Of a stretch of 64,000 nucleotides of DNA, positions 22,371-34,041 are shown piece after piece. Position 1 is the stretch's first letter, and each line of letters starts with the position of its first letter. The stretch is from Lasioglossum baleicum (lineage: Eukaryota; Arthropoda; Insecta; Hymenoptera; Halictidae): NCBI RefSeq assembly GCF_051020765.1, contig NW_027469108.1, forward strand, positions 62,001 to 126,000. Reading direction: 5' to 3'. A program made the translations under genes and the position numbers. The notes under the pieces are model-generated. The model searched no databases, was not told the DNA's origin, and saw only the letters and a program-made list of their open reading frames with translations.

Positions 22371-25300
22371 TTGAGCGAATCGACTTGTAACTTCGAGGTT
22401 ACGAATCCGACTCTACGTTTGGGTTTACATTTTCCATTAATTTTAAAGGGGAGGGGGGGTTGGGGAGATGGCGATGACAGACCAATTGCCCACCTCCCCG
22501 CCACCATCGTCGCTACCGACGACCTCGACCTCGAGCCGGGCCGAGCCGAGCCGAGCCGAGCGGGACCGAAGGCCCGACGGGCTCCCGGAAAACTCGGATA
22601 GGCGATATACCTTTAATTCCCAGTTGGCCGTAACTTTCTCGATGACGTCAAATTAGTGAAAAATCAAAGTTTCTTTGTCGCCGTATAGCTCGAGAACGGG
22701 TCGACGGGTGCGGGCGAGATTAGGCTCGTCGGACGGAGGACGCGGAGACGAAGGTTTACCGCGCGAAAAATTCGCGAAAATTCGCGAAAAATTTTTTACG
22801 TGTGCATCGGTAACGCGCGTCGTCTTCGGCGGAGGATAACTTACCGACCACCACCGGCAGTGGTCGGTAACGCTCGGGGGGTATAAGCTGCCGCGTTAAA
22901 AATGAAACCCGAATTTCGGCGCTTCCACGGTTCAGGGCTGAAAAGGGCCGGAAAGAAAATAACTGATTCAAACGTTCGAATTTAACGCCAACTTCGTGAT
23001 GCTGACTTCGCATCCGTGGCGAGTGCCGCCACAGTCGCCGCGTTTTCTCTCCCTTGATAGTTGAGCGAATCGACTTGTAACTTCGAGGTTGCGAATCCGA
23101 CTCTACGTTTGGGTTTACATTTTCCATTAATTTTAAAGGGGAGGGGGGGTTGGGGAGATGGCGATGACAGACCAATTGCCCACCTCCCCGCCACCATCGT
23201 CGCTACCGACGACCTCGACCTCGAGCCGAGCCGAGCCGAGCGGGGCCGAAGGCCCGACGGGCTCCCGGAAAACTCGGAAAGGCGATATACCTTTAATTCC
23301 CAGTTTTCCGTAACTTTCTCGATGACGTCAAATTAGTGAAAAATCAAAGTTTCTTTGTCGCCGTATAGCTCGAGAACGGGTCGACGGGTGCGGGCGAGAG
23401 TAGGCTCGTCGGACGGAGGACGCGGAGACGAAGGTTTACCATGCGAAAAATTCGCGAAAATTCGCGAAAAATTCGCGAAAATTCGCGAAAAATTTTTTTC
23501 GTGTGCATCGGTAACGCGCGTCGTCTTCGGCGGAGGATAACTTACCGACCACCACCGGCAGTGGTCGGTAACGCTCGGGGGGTATAAGCTGCCGCGTTAA
23601 AAATGAAACCCGAATTTCGGCTCTTCCACGGTTCAGGGCTGAAAAGGGCCGGAAAGAAAATAACTGATTCAAACGTTCGAATTTAACGCCAACTTCGTGA
23701 TGCTGACTTCGCATCCGTGGCGAGTGCCGCCACTGTCGCCGCGTTTTCTCTCCCTTGATAGTTGAGCGAATCGACATGTAACTTCGAGGTTACGAATCCG
23801 ACTCTACGTTTGGGTTTACATTTTCCATTAATTTTAAAGGGGAGGGGGGGTTGGGGAGATGGCGATGGCAGACCAATTGCGCACCTCCCCGCCACCATCG
23901 TCGCTACCGACGACCTCGACCTCGAGCCGAGCCGAGCCGAGCGGGGCCGAAGGCCCGACGGGCTCCCGGGAAACTCGGAAAGGCGATATACCTTTAATTC
24001 CCAGTTTTCCGTAACTTTCTCGATGACGTCAAATTAGTGAAAAATCAAAGTTTTTTCGTCGCCGTATAGCTCGAGAACGGGTCGACGGGTGCGGGCGAGA
24101 GTAGGCTCGTCGGACGGAGGACGCGGAGACGAAGGTTTACCGATCGAAAAATTCGCGAAAATTCGCGAAAAATTTTTTACGTGTGCATCGGTAACGCGCG
24201 TCGTCTTCGGCGGAGGATAACTTACCGACCACCACCGGCAGTGGTCGGTAACGCTAGGGGGGTATAAGCTGCCGCGTTAAAAATGAAACCCGAATTTCGG
24301 CGCTTCCACGGTTCAGGGCTGAAAAGGGCCGGAAAGAAAATAACTGATTCAAACGTTCGAATTTAACGCCAACTTCGTGATGCTGACTTCGCATCCGTGG
24401 CGAGTGCCGCCACAGTCGCCGCGTTTTCTCTCCCTTGATAGTTGAGCGAATCGACTTGTAACTTCGAGGTTACGAATCCGACTCTACGTTTGGGTTTACA
24501 TTTTCCATTAATTTTAAAGGGGAGGGGGGGTTGGGGAGATGGCGATGACAGACCAATTGCCCACCTCCCCGCCACCATCGTCGCTACCGACGACCTCGAC
24601 CTCGAGCCGGGCCGAGCCGAGCCGAGCCGAGCGGGACCGAAGGCCCGACGGGCTCCCGGAAAACTCGGATAGGCGATATACCTTTAATTCCCAGTTGGCC
24701 GTAACTTTCTCGATGACGTCAAATTAGTGAAAAATCAAAGTTTCTTTGTCGCCGTATAGCTCGAGAACGGGTCGACGGGTGCGGGCGAGATTAGGCTCGT
24801 CGGACGGAGGACGCGGAGACGAAGGTTTACCGCGCGAAAAATTCGCGAAAATTCGCGAAAAATTTTTTACGTGTGCATCGGTAACGCGCGTCGTCTTCGG
24901 CGGAGGATAACTTACCGACCACCACCGGCAGTGGTCGGTAACGCTCGGGGGGTATAAGCTGCCGCGTTAAAAATGAAACCCGAGTTTCGGCGCTTCCACG
25001 GTTCAGGGCTGAAAAGGGCCGGAAAGAAAATAACTGATTCAAACGTTCGAATTTAACGCCAACTTCGTGATGCTGACTTCGCATCCGTGGCGAGTGCCGC
25101 CACAGTCGCCGCGTTTTCTCTCCCTTGATAGTTGAGCGAATCGACTTGTAACTTCGAGGTTGCGAATCCGACTCTACGTTTGGGTTTACATTTTCCATTA
25201 ATTTTAAAGGGGAGGGGGGGTTGGGGAGATGGCGATGACAGACCAATTGCCCACCTCCCCGCCACCATCGTCGCTACCGACGACCTCGACCTCGAGCCGA

Positions 25301-25810
25301 GCCGAGCCGAGCGGGGCCGAAGGCCCGACGGGCTCCCGGAAAACTCGGAAAGGCGATATACCTTTAATTCCCAGTTTTCCGTAACTTTCTCGATGACGTC
25401 AAATTAGTGAAAAATCAAAGTTTCTTTGTCGCCGTATAGCTCGAGAACGGGTCGACGGGTGCGGGCGAGAGTAGGCTCGTCGGACGGAGGACGCGGAGAC
25501 GAAGGTTTACCGCTCGAAAAATTCGCGAAAATTCGCGAAAAATTTTTTACGTGTGCATCGGTAACGCGCGTCGTCTTCGGCGAAGGATAACTTACCGACC
25601 ACCACCGTCAGTGGTCGGTAACGCTCGGGGAGTATAAGCTGCCGCGTTAAAAATGAAACCCGAATTTCGGCGCTTCCCGGGTCAGGGCTGAAAAGGGCCG
25701 GAAAGAAAATAACTGATTCAAACGTTCGAATTTAACGCCAACTTCGTGATGCTGACTTCGCATCCGTGGCGAGTGCCGCCACTGTCGCCGCGTTTTCTCT
25801 CCCTTGATAG
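21691..25810. repeat. Trimer higher-order repeat, 2,071-bp period, two copies
   Basis: Copy one is 21691-23761 and copy two 23762-25810. First units share CGACATGTAAC, which occurs only in these two units. Second units share GAGCCGGGCC, GGATAGGCG and GCGAGATTAGG. Third units share GGTTGCGAATCC and TTGCCCACC. The second half of the last unit in copy two has been replaced by the C-type haplotype (CTCGAA through CCACTGTC), while copy one has the expanded TTCGCGAA block there. Confidence 0.85.
23443..23493 (+). repeat. Expanded TTCGCGAA mini-repeat (four copies)
   Basis: Four TTCGCGAA palindromes lie at 23451, 23461, 23472 and 23482, separated by AA or AAA, where nearly all units have two. The extra 21 bp accounts for this unit being 701 bp instead of 680. 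The block starts with ATGCGAAAAA rather than CGCGAAAAA, so it also has a private base change. Replication slippage or a small tandem duplication is inferred. Confidence 0.85.
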
Positions 25811-27861
25811 TTGAGCGAATCGACTTGTAACTTCGAGGTTACGAATCCGACTCTACGTTTGGGTTTACATTTTCCATTAATTTTAAAGTGGTGGGGGGGG
25901 TTGGGGAGATGGCGATGACAGACCAATTGCGCACCTCCCCGCCACCATCGTCGCTACCGACGACCTCGACCTCGAGCCGAGCCGAGCCGAGCGGGGCCGA
26001 AGGCCCGACGGGCTCCCGGAAAACTCGGAAAGGCGATATACCTTTAATTCCCAGTTTTCCGTAACTTTCACGATGACGTCAAATTAGTGAAAAATCAAAG
26101 TTTCTTTGTCGCCGTATAGCTCGAGAACGGGTCGACGGGTGCGGGCGAGAGTAGGCTCGTCGGACGGAGGACGCGGAGACGAAGGTTTACCGCGCGAAAA
26201 ATTCGCGAAAATTCGCGAAAAATTTTTTTCGTGTGCATCGCTAACGCGCGTCGTCTTCGGCGGAGGATAACTTACCGACCACCACCGGCAGTGGTCGGTA
26301 ACGCTAGGGGGGTATAAGCTGCCGCGTTAAAAATGAAACCCGAATTTCGGCGCTTCCACGGTTCAGGGCTGAAAAGGGCCGGAAAGAAAATAACTGATTC
26401 AAACGTTCGAATTTAACGCCAACTTCGTGATGCTGACTTCGCATCCGTGGCGAGTGCCGCCACAGTCGCCGCGTTTTCTCTCCCTTGATAGTTGAGCGAA
26501 TCGACTTGTAACTTCGAGGTTACGATTCCGACTCTACGTTTGGGTTTACATTTTCCATTAATTTTAAAGGGGAGGGGGGGTTGGGGAGATGGCGATGACA
26601 GACCAATTGCCCACCTCCCCGCCACCATCGTCGCTACCGACGACCTCGACCTCGAGCCGGGCCGAGCCGAGCCGAGCCGAGCGGGACCGAAGGCCCGACG
26701 GGCTCCCGGAAAATTCGGAAAGGCGATATACCTTTAATTCCCAGTTTTCCGTAACTTTCTCGATGACGTCAAATTAGTGAAAAATCAAAGTTTCTTTGTC
26801 GCCGTATAGCTCGAGAACGGGTGGACGGGTGCGGGCGAGAGTAGGCTCGTCGGACGGAGGACGCGGAGACGAAGGTTTACCGCGCGAAAAATTCGCGAAA
26901 ATTCGCGAAAAATTTTTTTCGTGTGCATCGGTAACGCGCGTCGTCTTCGGCGGAGGATAACTTACCGACCACCACCGGCAGTGGTCGGTAACGCTCGGGG
27001 GATATAAGCTGCCGCGTTAAAAATGAAACCCGAATTTCGGCGCTTCCACGGTTCAGGGCTGAAAAGGGCCGGAAAGAAAATAACTGATTCAAACGTTCGA
27101 ATTTAACGCCAACTTCGTGATGCTGACTTCGCATCCGTGGCGAGTGCCGCCACAGTCGCCGCGTTTTCTCTCCCTTGATAGTTGAGCGAATCGACTTGTA
27201 ACTTCGAGGTTACGAATCCGACTCTACGTTTGGGTTTACATTTTCCATTAATTTTAAAGGGGAGGGGGGGTTGGGGAGATGGCGATGACAGACCAATTGC
27301 GCACCTCCCCGCCACCATCGTCGCTACCGACGACCTCGACCTCGAGCCGAGCCGAGCCGAGCGGGGCCGAAGTCCCGACGGGCTCCCGGGAAACTCGGAA
27401 AGCCGATATACCTTTAATTCCCAGTTTTCCGTAACTTTCTCGATGACGTCAAATTAGTGAAAAATCAAAGTTTCTTTGTCGCCGTATAGCTCGAGAACGG
27501 GTCGACGGGTACGGGCGAGAGTAGGCTCGTCGGACGGAGGACGCGGAGACGAAGGTTTACCGATCGAAAAATTCGCGAAAATTCGCGAAAAATTTTTTAC
27601 GTGTGCATCGGTAACGCGCGTCGTCTTCGGCGGAGGATAACTTACCGACCACCACCGGCAGTGGTCGGTAACGCTAGGGGGGTATAAGCTGCCGCGTTAA
27701 AAATGAAACCCGAATTTCGGCGCTTCCACGGTTCAGGGCTGAAAAGGGCCGGAAAGAAAATAACTGATTCAAACGTTCGAATTTAACGCCAACTTCGTGA
27801 TGCTGACTTCGCATCCGTGGCGAGTGCCGCCACAGTCGCCGCGTTTTCTCTCCCTTGATAG

Positions 27862-30800
27862 TTGAGCGAATCGACTTGTAACTTCGAGGTTACGAATCCG
27901 ACTCTACGTTTAGGTTTACATTTTCCATTAATTTTAAAGGGGTGGGGGGGTTGGGGAGATGGCGATGACAGACCAATTGCCCACCTCCCCGCCACCATCG
28001 TCGCTACCGACGACCTCGACCTCGAGCCGAGCCGAGCCGAGCCGAGCCGAGCCGAGCCGAGCCGAGCCGAGCCGAGCGGGACCGAAGGCCCGACGGGCTC
28101 CCGGAAAACTCGGAAAGGCGATATACCTTTAATTCCCAGTTGGCCGTAACTTTCTCGATGACGTCAAATTAGTGAAAAATCAAAGTTTCTTTGTCGCCGT
28201 ATAGCTCGAGAACGGGTCGACGGGTGCGGGCGAGAGTAGGCTCGTCGGACGGAGGACGCGGAGACGAAGGTTTACCGCGCGAAAAATTCGCGAAAATTCG
28301 CGAAAAATTTTTTACGTGCGCATCGGTAACGCGCGTCGTCTTCGGCGGAGGATAACTTACCGACCACCACCAGCAGTGGTCGGTAACGCTCGGGGGGTAT
28401 AAGCTGCCGCGTTAAAAATGAAACCCGAATTTCGGCGCTTCCACGGCTCAGGGCTGAAAAGGGCCGGAAAAAAATAACTGATTCAAACGTTCGAATTTAA
28501 CGCCAACTTCGTGATGCTGACTTCGCATCCGTGGCGAGTGCCGCCACAGTCGCCGCGTTTTCTCTCCCTTGATAGTTGAGCGAATCGACTTGTAACTTCG
28601 AGGTTGCGAATCCGACTCTACGTTTGGGTTTACATTTTCCATTAATTTTAAAGGGGAGGGGGGGTTGGGGAGATGGCGATGACAGACCAATTGCCCACCT
28701 CCCCGCCACCATCGTCGCTACCGACGACCTCGACCTCGAGCCGAGCCGAGCCGAGCGGGGCCGAAGGCCCGACGGACTCCCGGGAAACTCGGAAAGGCGA
28801 TATACCTTTAATTCCCAGTTTTCCGTAACTTTCTCGATGACGTCAAATTAGTGAAAAATCAAAGTTTCTTTGTCGCCGTATAGCTCGAGAACGGGTCGAC
28901 GGGTGCGGGCGAGAGTAGGCTCGTCGGACGTAGGACGCGGAGACGAAGGTTTACCGATCGAAAAATTCGCGAAAATTCGCGAAAAATTTTTTACGTGTGC
29001 ATCGGTAACGCGCGTCGTCTTCGGCGGAGGATAACTTACCGACCACCACCGGCAGTGGTCGGTAACGCTCGGGGGGTATAAGCTGCCGCGTTAAAAATGA
29101 AACCCGAATTTCGGCGCTTCCACGGTTCAGGGCTGAAAAGGGCCGGAAAGAAAATAACTGATTCAAACGTTCGAATTTAACGCCAACTTCGTGATGCTGA
29201 CTTCGCATCCGTGGCGAGTGCCGCCACAGTCGCCGCGTTTTCTCCCCCTTGATAGTTGAGCGAATCGACTTGTAACTTCGAGGTTACGAATCCGACTCTA
29301 CGTTTGGGTTTACATTTTCCATTAATTTTAAAGGGGAGGGGGGGTTGGGGAGATGGCGATGACAGACCAATTGCGCACCTCCCCGCCACCATCGTCGCTA
29401 CCGACGACCTCGACCTCGAGCCGAGCCGAGCCGAGCGGGGCCGAAGGCCCGACGGGCTCCCGGAAAACTCGGAAAGGCGATATACCTTTAATTCCCAGTT
29501 TTCCGTAACTTTCTCGATGACGTCAAATTAGTGAAAAATCAAAGTTTCTTTGTCGCCGTATAGCTCGAGAACGGGTCGACGGGTGCGGGCGAGAGTAGGC
29601 TCGTCGGACGGAGGACGCGGAGACGAAGGTTTACCGCTCGAAAAATTCGCGAAAATTCGCGAAAAATTTTTTACGTGTGCATCGGTAACGCGCGTCGTCT
29701 TCGGCGAAGGATAACTTACCGACCACCACCGTCAGTGGTCGGTAACGCTCGGGGAGTATAAGCTGCCGCGTTAAAAATGAAACCCGAATTTCGGCGCTTC
29801 CCGGGTCAGGGCTGAAAAGGGCCGGAAAGAAAATAACTGATTCAAACGTTCGAATTTAACGCCAACTTCGTGATGCTGACTTCGCATCCGTGGCGAGTGC
29901 CGCCACTGTCGCCGCGTTTTCTCTCCCTTGATAGTTGAGCGAATCGACTTGTAACTTCGAGGTTACGAATCCGACTCTACGTTTAGGTTTACATTTTCCA
30001 TTAATTTTAAAGGGGAGGGGGGGTTGGGGAGATGGCGATGACAGACCAATTGCCCACCTCCCCGCCACCATCGTCGCTACCGACGACCTCGACCTCGAGC
30101 CGAGCCGAGCCGAGCCGAGCCGAGCCGAGCCGAGCGGGACCGAAGGCCCGACGGGCTCCCGGAAAACTCGGAAAGGCGATATACCTTTAATTCCCAGTTG
30201 GCCGTAACTTTCTCGATGACGTCAAATTAGTGAAAAATCAAAGTTTCTTTGTCGCCGTATAGCTCGAGAACGGGTCGACGGGTGCGGGCGAGAGTAGGCT
30301 CGTCGGACGGAGGACGCGGAGACGAAGGTTTACCGCGCGAAAAATTCGCGAAAATTCGCGAAAAATTTTTTACGTGCGCATCGGTAACGCGCGTCGTCTT
30401 CGGCGGAGGATAACTTACCGACCACCACCAGCAGTGGTCGGTAACGCTCGGGGGGTATAAGCTGCCGCGTTAAAAATGAAACCCGAATTTCGGCGCTTCC
30501 ACGGCTCAGGGCTGAAAAGGGCCGGAAAAAAATAACTGATTCAAACGTTCGAATTTAACGCCAACTTCGTGATGCTGACTTCGCATCCGTGGCGAGTGCC
30601 GCCACAGTCGCCGCGTTTTCTCTCCCTTGATAGTTGAGCGAATCGACTTGTAACTTCGAGGTTGCGAATCCGACTCTACGTTTGGGTTTACATTTTCCAT
30701 TAATTTTAAAGGGGAGGGGGGGTTGGGGAGATGGCGATGACAGACCAATTGCCCACCTCCCCGCCACCATCGTCGCTACCGACGACCTCGACCTCGAGCC

Positions 30801-31992
30801 GAGCCGAGCCGAGCGGGGCCGAAGGCCCGACGGACTCCCGGGAAACTCGGAAAGGCGATATACCTTTAATTCCCAGTTTTCCGTAACTTTCTCGATGACG
30901 TCAAATTAGTGAAAAATCAAAGTTTCTTTGTCGCCGTATAGCTCGAGAACGGGTCGACGGGTGCGGGCGAGAGTAGGCTCGTCGGACGTAGGACGCGGAG
31001 ACGAAGGTTTACCGATCGAAAAATTCGCGAAAATTCGCGAAAAATTTTTTACGTGTGCATCGGTAACGCGCGTCGTCTTCGGCGGAGGATAACTTACCGA
31101 CCACCACCGGCAGTGGTCGGTAACGCTCGGGGGGTATAAGCTGCCGCGTTAAAAATGAAACCCGAATTTCGGCGCTTCCACGGTTCAGGGCTGAAAAGGG
31201 CCGGAAAGAAAATAACTGATTCAAACGTTCGAATTTAACGCCAACTTCGTGATGCTGACTTCGCATCCGTGGCGAGTGCCGCCACAGTCGCCGCGTTTTC
31301 TCCCCCTTGATAGTTGAGCGAATCGACTTGTAACTTCGAGGTTACGAATCCGACTCTACGTTTGGGTTTACATTTTCCATTAATTTTAAAGGGGAGGGGG
31401 GGTTGGGGAGATGGCGATGACAGACCAATTGCGCACCTCCCCGCCACCATCGTCGCTACCGACGACCTCGACCTCGAGCCGAGCCGAGCCGAGCGGGGCC
31501 GAAGGCCCGACGGGCTCCCGGAAAACTCGGAAAGGCGATATACCTTTAATTCCCAGTTTTCCGTAACTTTCTCGATGACGTCAAATTAGTGAAAAATCAA
31601 AGTTTCTTTGTCGCCGTATAGCTCGAGAACGGGTCGACGGGTGCGGGCGAGAGTAGGCTCGTCGGACGGAGGACGCGGAGACGAAGGTTTACCGCTCGAA
31701 AAATTCGCGAAAATTCGCGAAAAATTTTTTACGTGTGCATCGGTAACGCGCGTCGTCTTCGGCGAAGGATAACTTACCGACCACCACCGTCAGTGGTCGG
31801 TAACGCTCGGGGAGTATAAGCTGCCGCGTTAAAAATGAAACCCGAATTTCGGCGCTTCCCGGGTCAGGGCTGAAAAGGGCCGGAAAGAAAATAACTGATT
31901 CAAACGTTCGAATTTAACGCCAACTTCGTGATGCTGACTTCGCATCCGTGGCGAGTGCCGCCACTGTCGCCGCGTTTTCTCTCCCTTGATAG
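27862..31992. repeat. Trimer higher-order repeat, 2,073 and 2,058 bp
   Basis: Copy one is 27862-29934 and copy two 29935-31992. First units share GTTTAGGTTTAC, TTGCCCACC, a long GAGCC block, GTGCGCATC, the CACCAGCA loop and CCACGGCTCAGG. Second units share GGTTGCGAATCC, GACGGACTCC, GACGTAGGACG, ATCGAA and TCTCCCCC. Third units are C-type. The 15-bp length difference equals three GAGCC copies (10 versus 7). One difference is the G-block spacer in the first unit: T in copy one, A in copy two. Confidence 0.88.
28024..28080 (+). repeat. Longest GAGCC pentanucleotide block (10 copies)
   Basis: Ten perfect GAGCC copies followed by GAGCGGG. The usual unit has three copies. The seven extra copies, less one base missing from the GGAAAGAAAA stretch, give this unit its 714-bp length, the longest in the window. 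Other long blocks are nine copies at 59368-59412 and seven at 30097-30131; the shortest is one copy at 37602-37606. Confidence 0.92.
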
Positions 31993-34041
31993 TCGAGCGA
32001 ATCGACTTGTAACTTCGAGGTTACGAATCCGACTCTACGTTTGGGTTTACATTTTCCATTAATTTTAAAGGGGTGGGGGGGTTGGGGAGATGGCGATGAC
32101 AGACCAATTGCGCACCTCCCCGCCACCATCGTCGCTACCGACGACCTCGACCTCGAGCCGAGCCGAGCCGAGCGGGGCCGAAGGCCCGACGGGCTCCCGG
32201 AAAACTCGGAAAGGCGATATACCTTTAATTCCCAGTTTTCCGTAACTTTCTCGATGACGTCAAATTAGTGAAAAATCAAAGTTTCTTTGTCGCCGTATAG
32301 CTCGAGAACGGGTCGACGGGTGCGGGCGAGAGTAGGCTCGTCGGACGGAGGACGCGGAGACGAAGGTTTACCGCGCGAAAAATTCGCGAAAATTCGCGAA
32401 AAATTTTTTACGTGTGTATCGGTAACGCGCGTCGTCTTCGGCGGAGGATAACTTACCGACCACCACCGGCAGTGGTCGGTAACGCTCGGGGGGTATAAGC
32501 TGCCGCGTTAAAAATGAAACCCGAATTTCGGCGCTTCCACGGTTCAGGGCTGAAAAGGGCCGGAAAGAAAATAACTGATTCAAACGTTCGAATTTAACGC
32601 CAACTTCGTGATGCTGACTTCGCATCCGTGGCGAGTGCCGCCACAGTCGCCGCGTTTTCTCTCCCTTGATAGTTGAGCGAATCGACTTGTAACTTCGACG
32701 TTACGAATCCGACTCTACGTTTGGGTTTACATTTTCCATTAATTTTAAAGGGGAGGGGGGGTTGGGGAGATGGCGATGACAGACCAATTGCGCACCTCCC
32801 CGCCACCATCGTCGCTACCGACGACCTCGACCTCGAGCCGAGCCGAGCCGAGCGGGGCCGAAGGCCCGACGGGCTCCCGGGAAACTCGGAAAGGCGATAT
32901 ACCTTTAATTCCCAGTTTTCCGTAACTTTCTCGATGACGTCAAATTAGTGAAAAATCAAAGTTTCTTTGTCGCCGTATAGCTCGAGAACGGGTGGACGGG
33001 TGCGGGCGAGAGTAGGCTCGTCGGACGGAGGACGCGGAGACGAAGGTTTACCGCGCGAAAAATTCGCGAAAATTCGCGAAAAATTTTTTACGTGCGCATC
33101 GGTAACGCGCGTCGTCTTCGGCGGAGGATAACTTACCGACCACCACCAGCAGTGGTCGGTAACGCTCGGGGGATATAAGCTGCCGCGTTAAAAATGAAAC
33201 CCGAATTTCGGCGCTTCCACGGCTCAGGGCTGAAAAGGGCCGGAAAAAAAATAACTGATTCAAACGTTCGAATTTAACGCCAACTTCGTGATGCTGACTT
33301 CGCATCCGTGGCGAGTGCCGCCACAGTCGCCGCGTTTTCTCTCCCTTGATAGTTGAGCGAATCGACTTGTAACTTCGAGGTTGCGAATCCGACTCTACGT
33401 TTGGGTTTACATTTTCCATTAATTTTAAAGGGGAGGGGGGGTTGGGGAGATGGCGATGACAGACCAATTGCCCACCTCCCCGCCACCATCGTCGCTACCG
33501 ACGACCTCGACCTCGAGCCGAGCCGAGCCGAGCCGAGCCGAGCGGGGTCGAAGGCCCGACGTGATCCCGGAAAATTCGGAAAGGCAATATACCTTTAATT
33601 CCCAGTTGGCCGTAACTTTTTCGGTGACGTCAAATTAGTGAAAAATCAAAGTTTCTTTGTCGCCGTATAGCTCGAGAACGGGTCGACGGGTGCGGGCGAG
33701 AGTAGGCTCGTCGGACGGAGGACGCGGGACGAAGGTTTACCGCGCGAAAAATTCGCGGAAATTTGCGAAAAATTTTTTACGTGTGCATCGGTAACGCGCG
33801 TCGTCCTCGGCGGAGGATAACTTACCGACCACCACCGGCAGTGGTCGGTAACGCTCGGGGGGTATAAGCTGCCGCGTTAAAAATGAAACCCGAATTTCGG
33901 CGCTTCCACGGTTCAGGGCTGAAAAGGGCCGGAAAGAAAATAACTGATTCAAACGTTCGAATTTAACGCCAACTTCGTGATGCTGACTTCGCATCCGTGG
34001 CGAGTGCCGCCACAGTCGCCGCGTTTCCTCTCCCTTGATAG
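31314..34041. repeat. Four-unit module, 2,728 bp (copy 1 of 3)
   Basis: Order of units: C-type (31314), a GTGTGTATC unit (31993), a GTGCGCATC unit with loop CACCAGCA (32673) and a Q-type unit (33353). Q units read GGTTGCGAATCC, TTGCCCACC, five GAGCC, GACGTGATCC or GACGTGCTCC, GCAATATACC, GGTGACGTC and a 1-bp-shorter GCGGGACGAAGG. The same order returns at 38799-41526 with identical total length and at 50371-53088, 10 bp shorter. Confidence 0.83.

Noticed and set aside
22756..23175. 139-codon minus-strand frames (also at 24827, 33048, 37805 and 40533)
   Set aside because: Produced when the usual stop between two recurring frames is lost through a GGTTGCG variant; found only in units with that variant, with no coding features.
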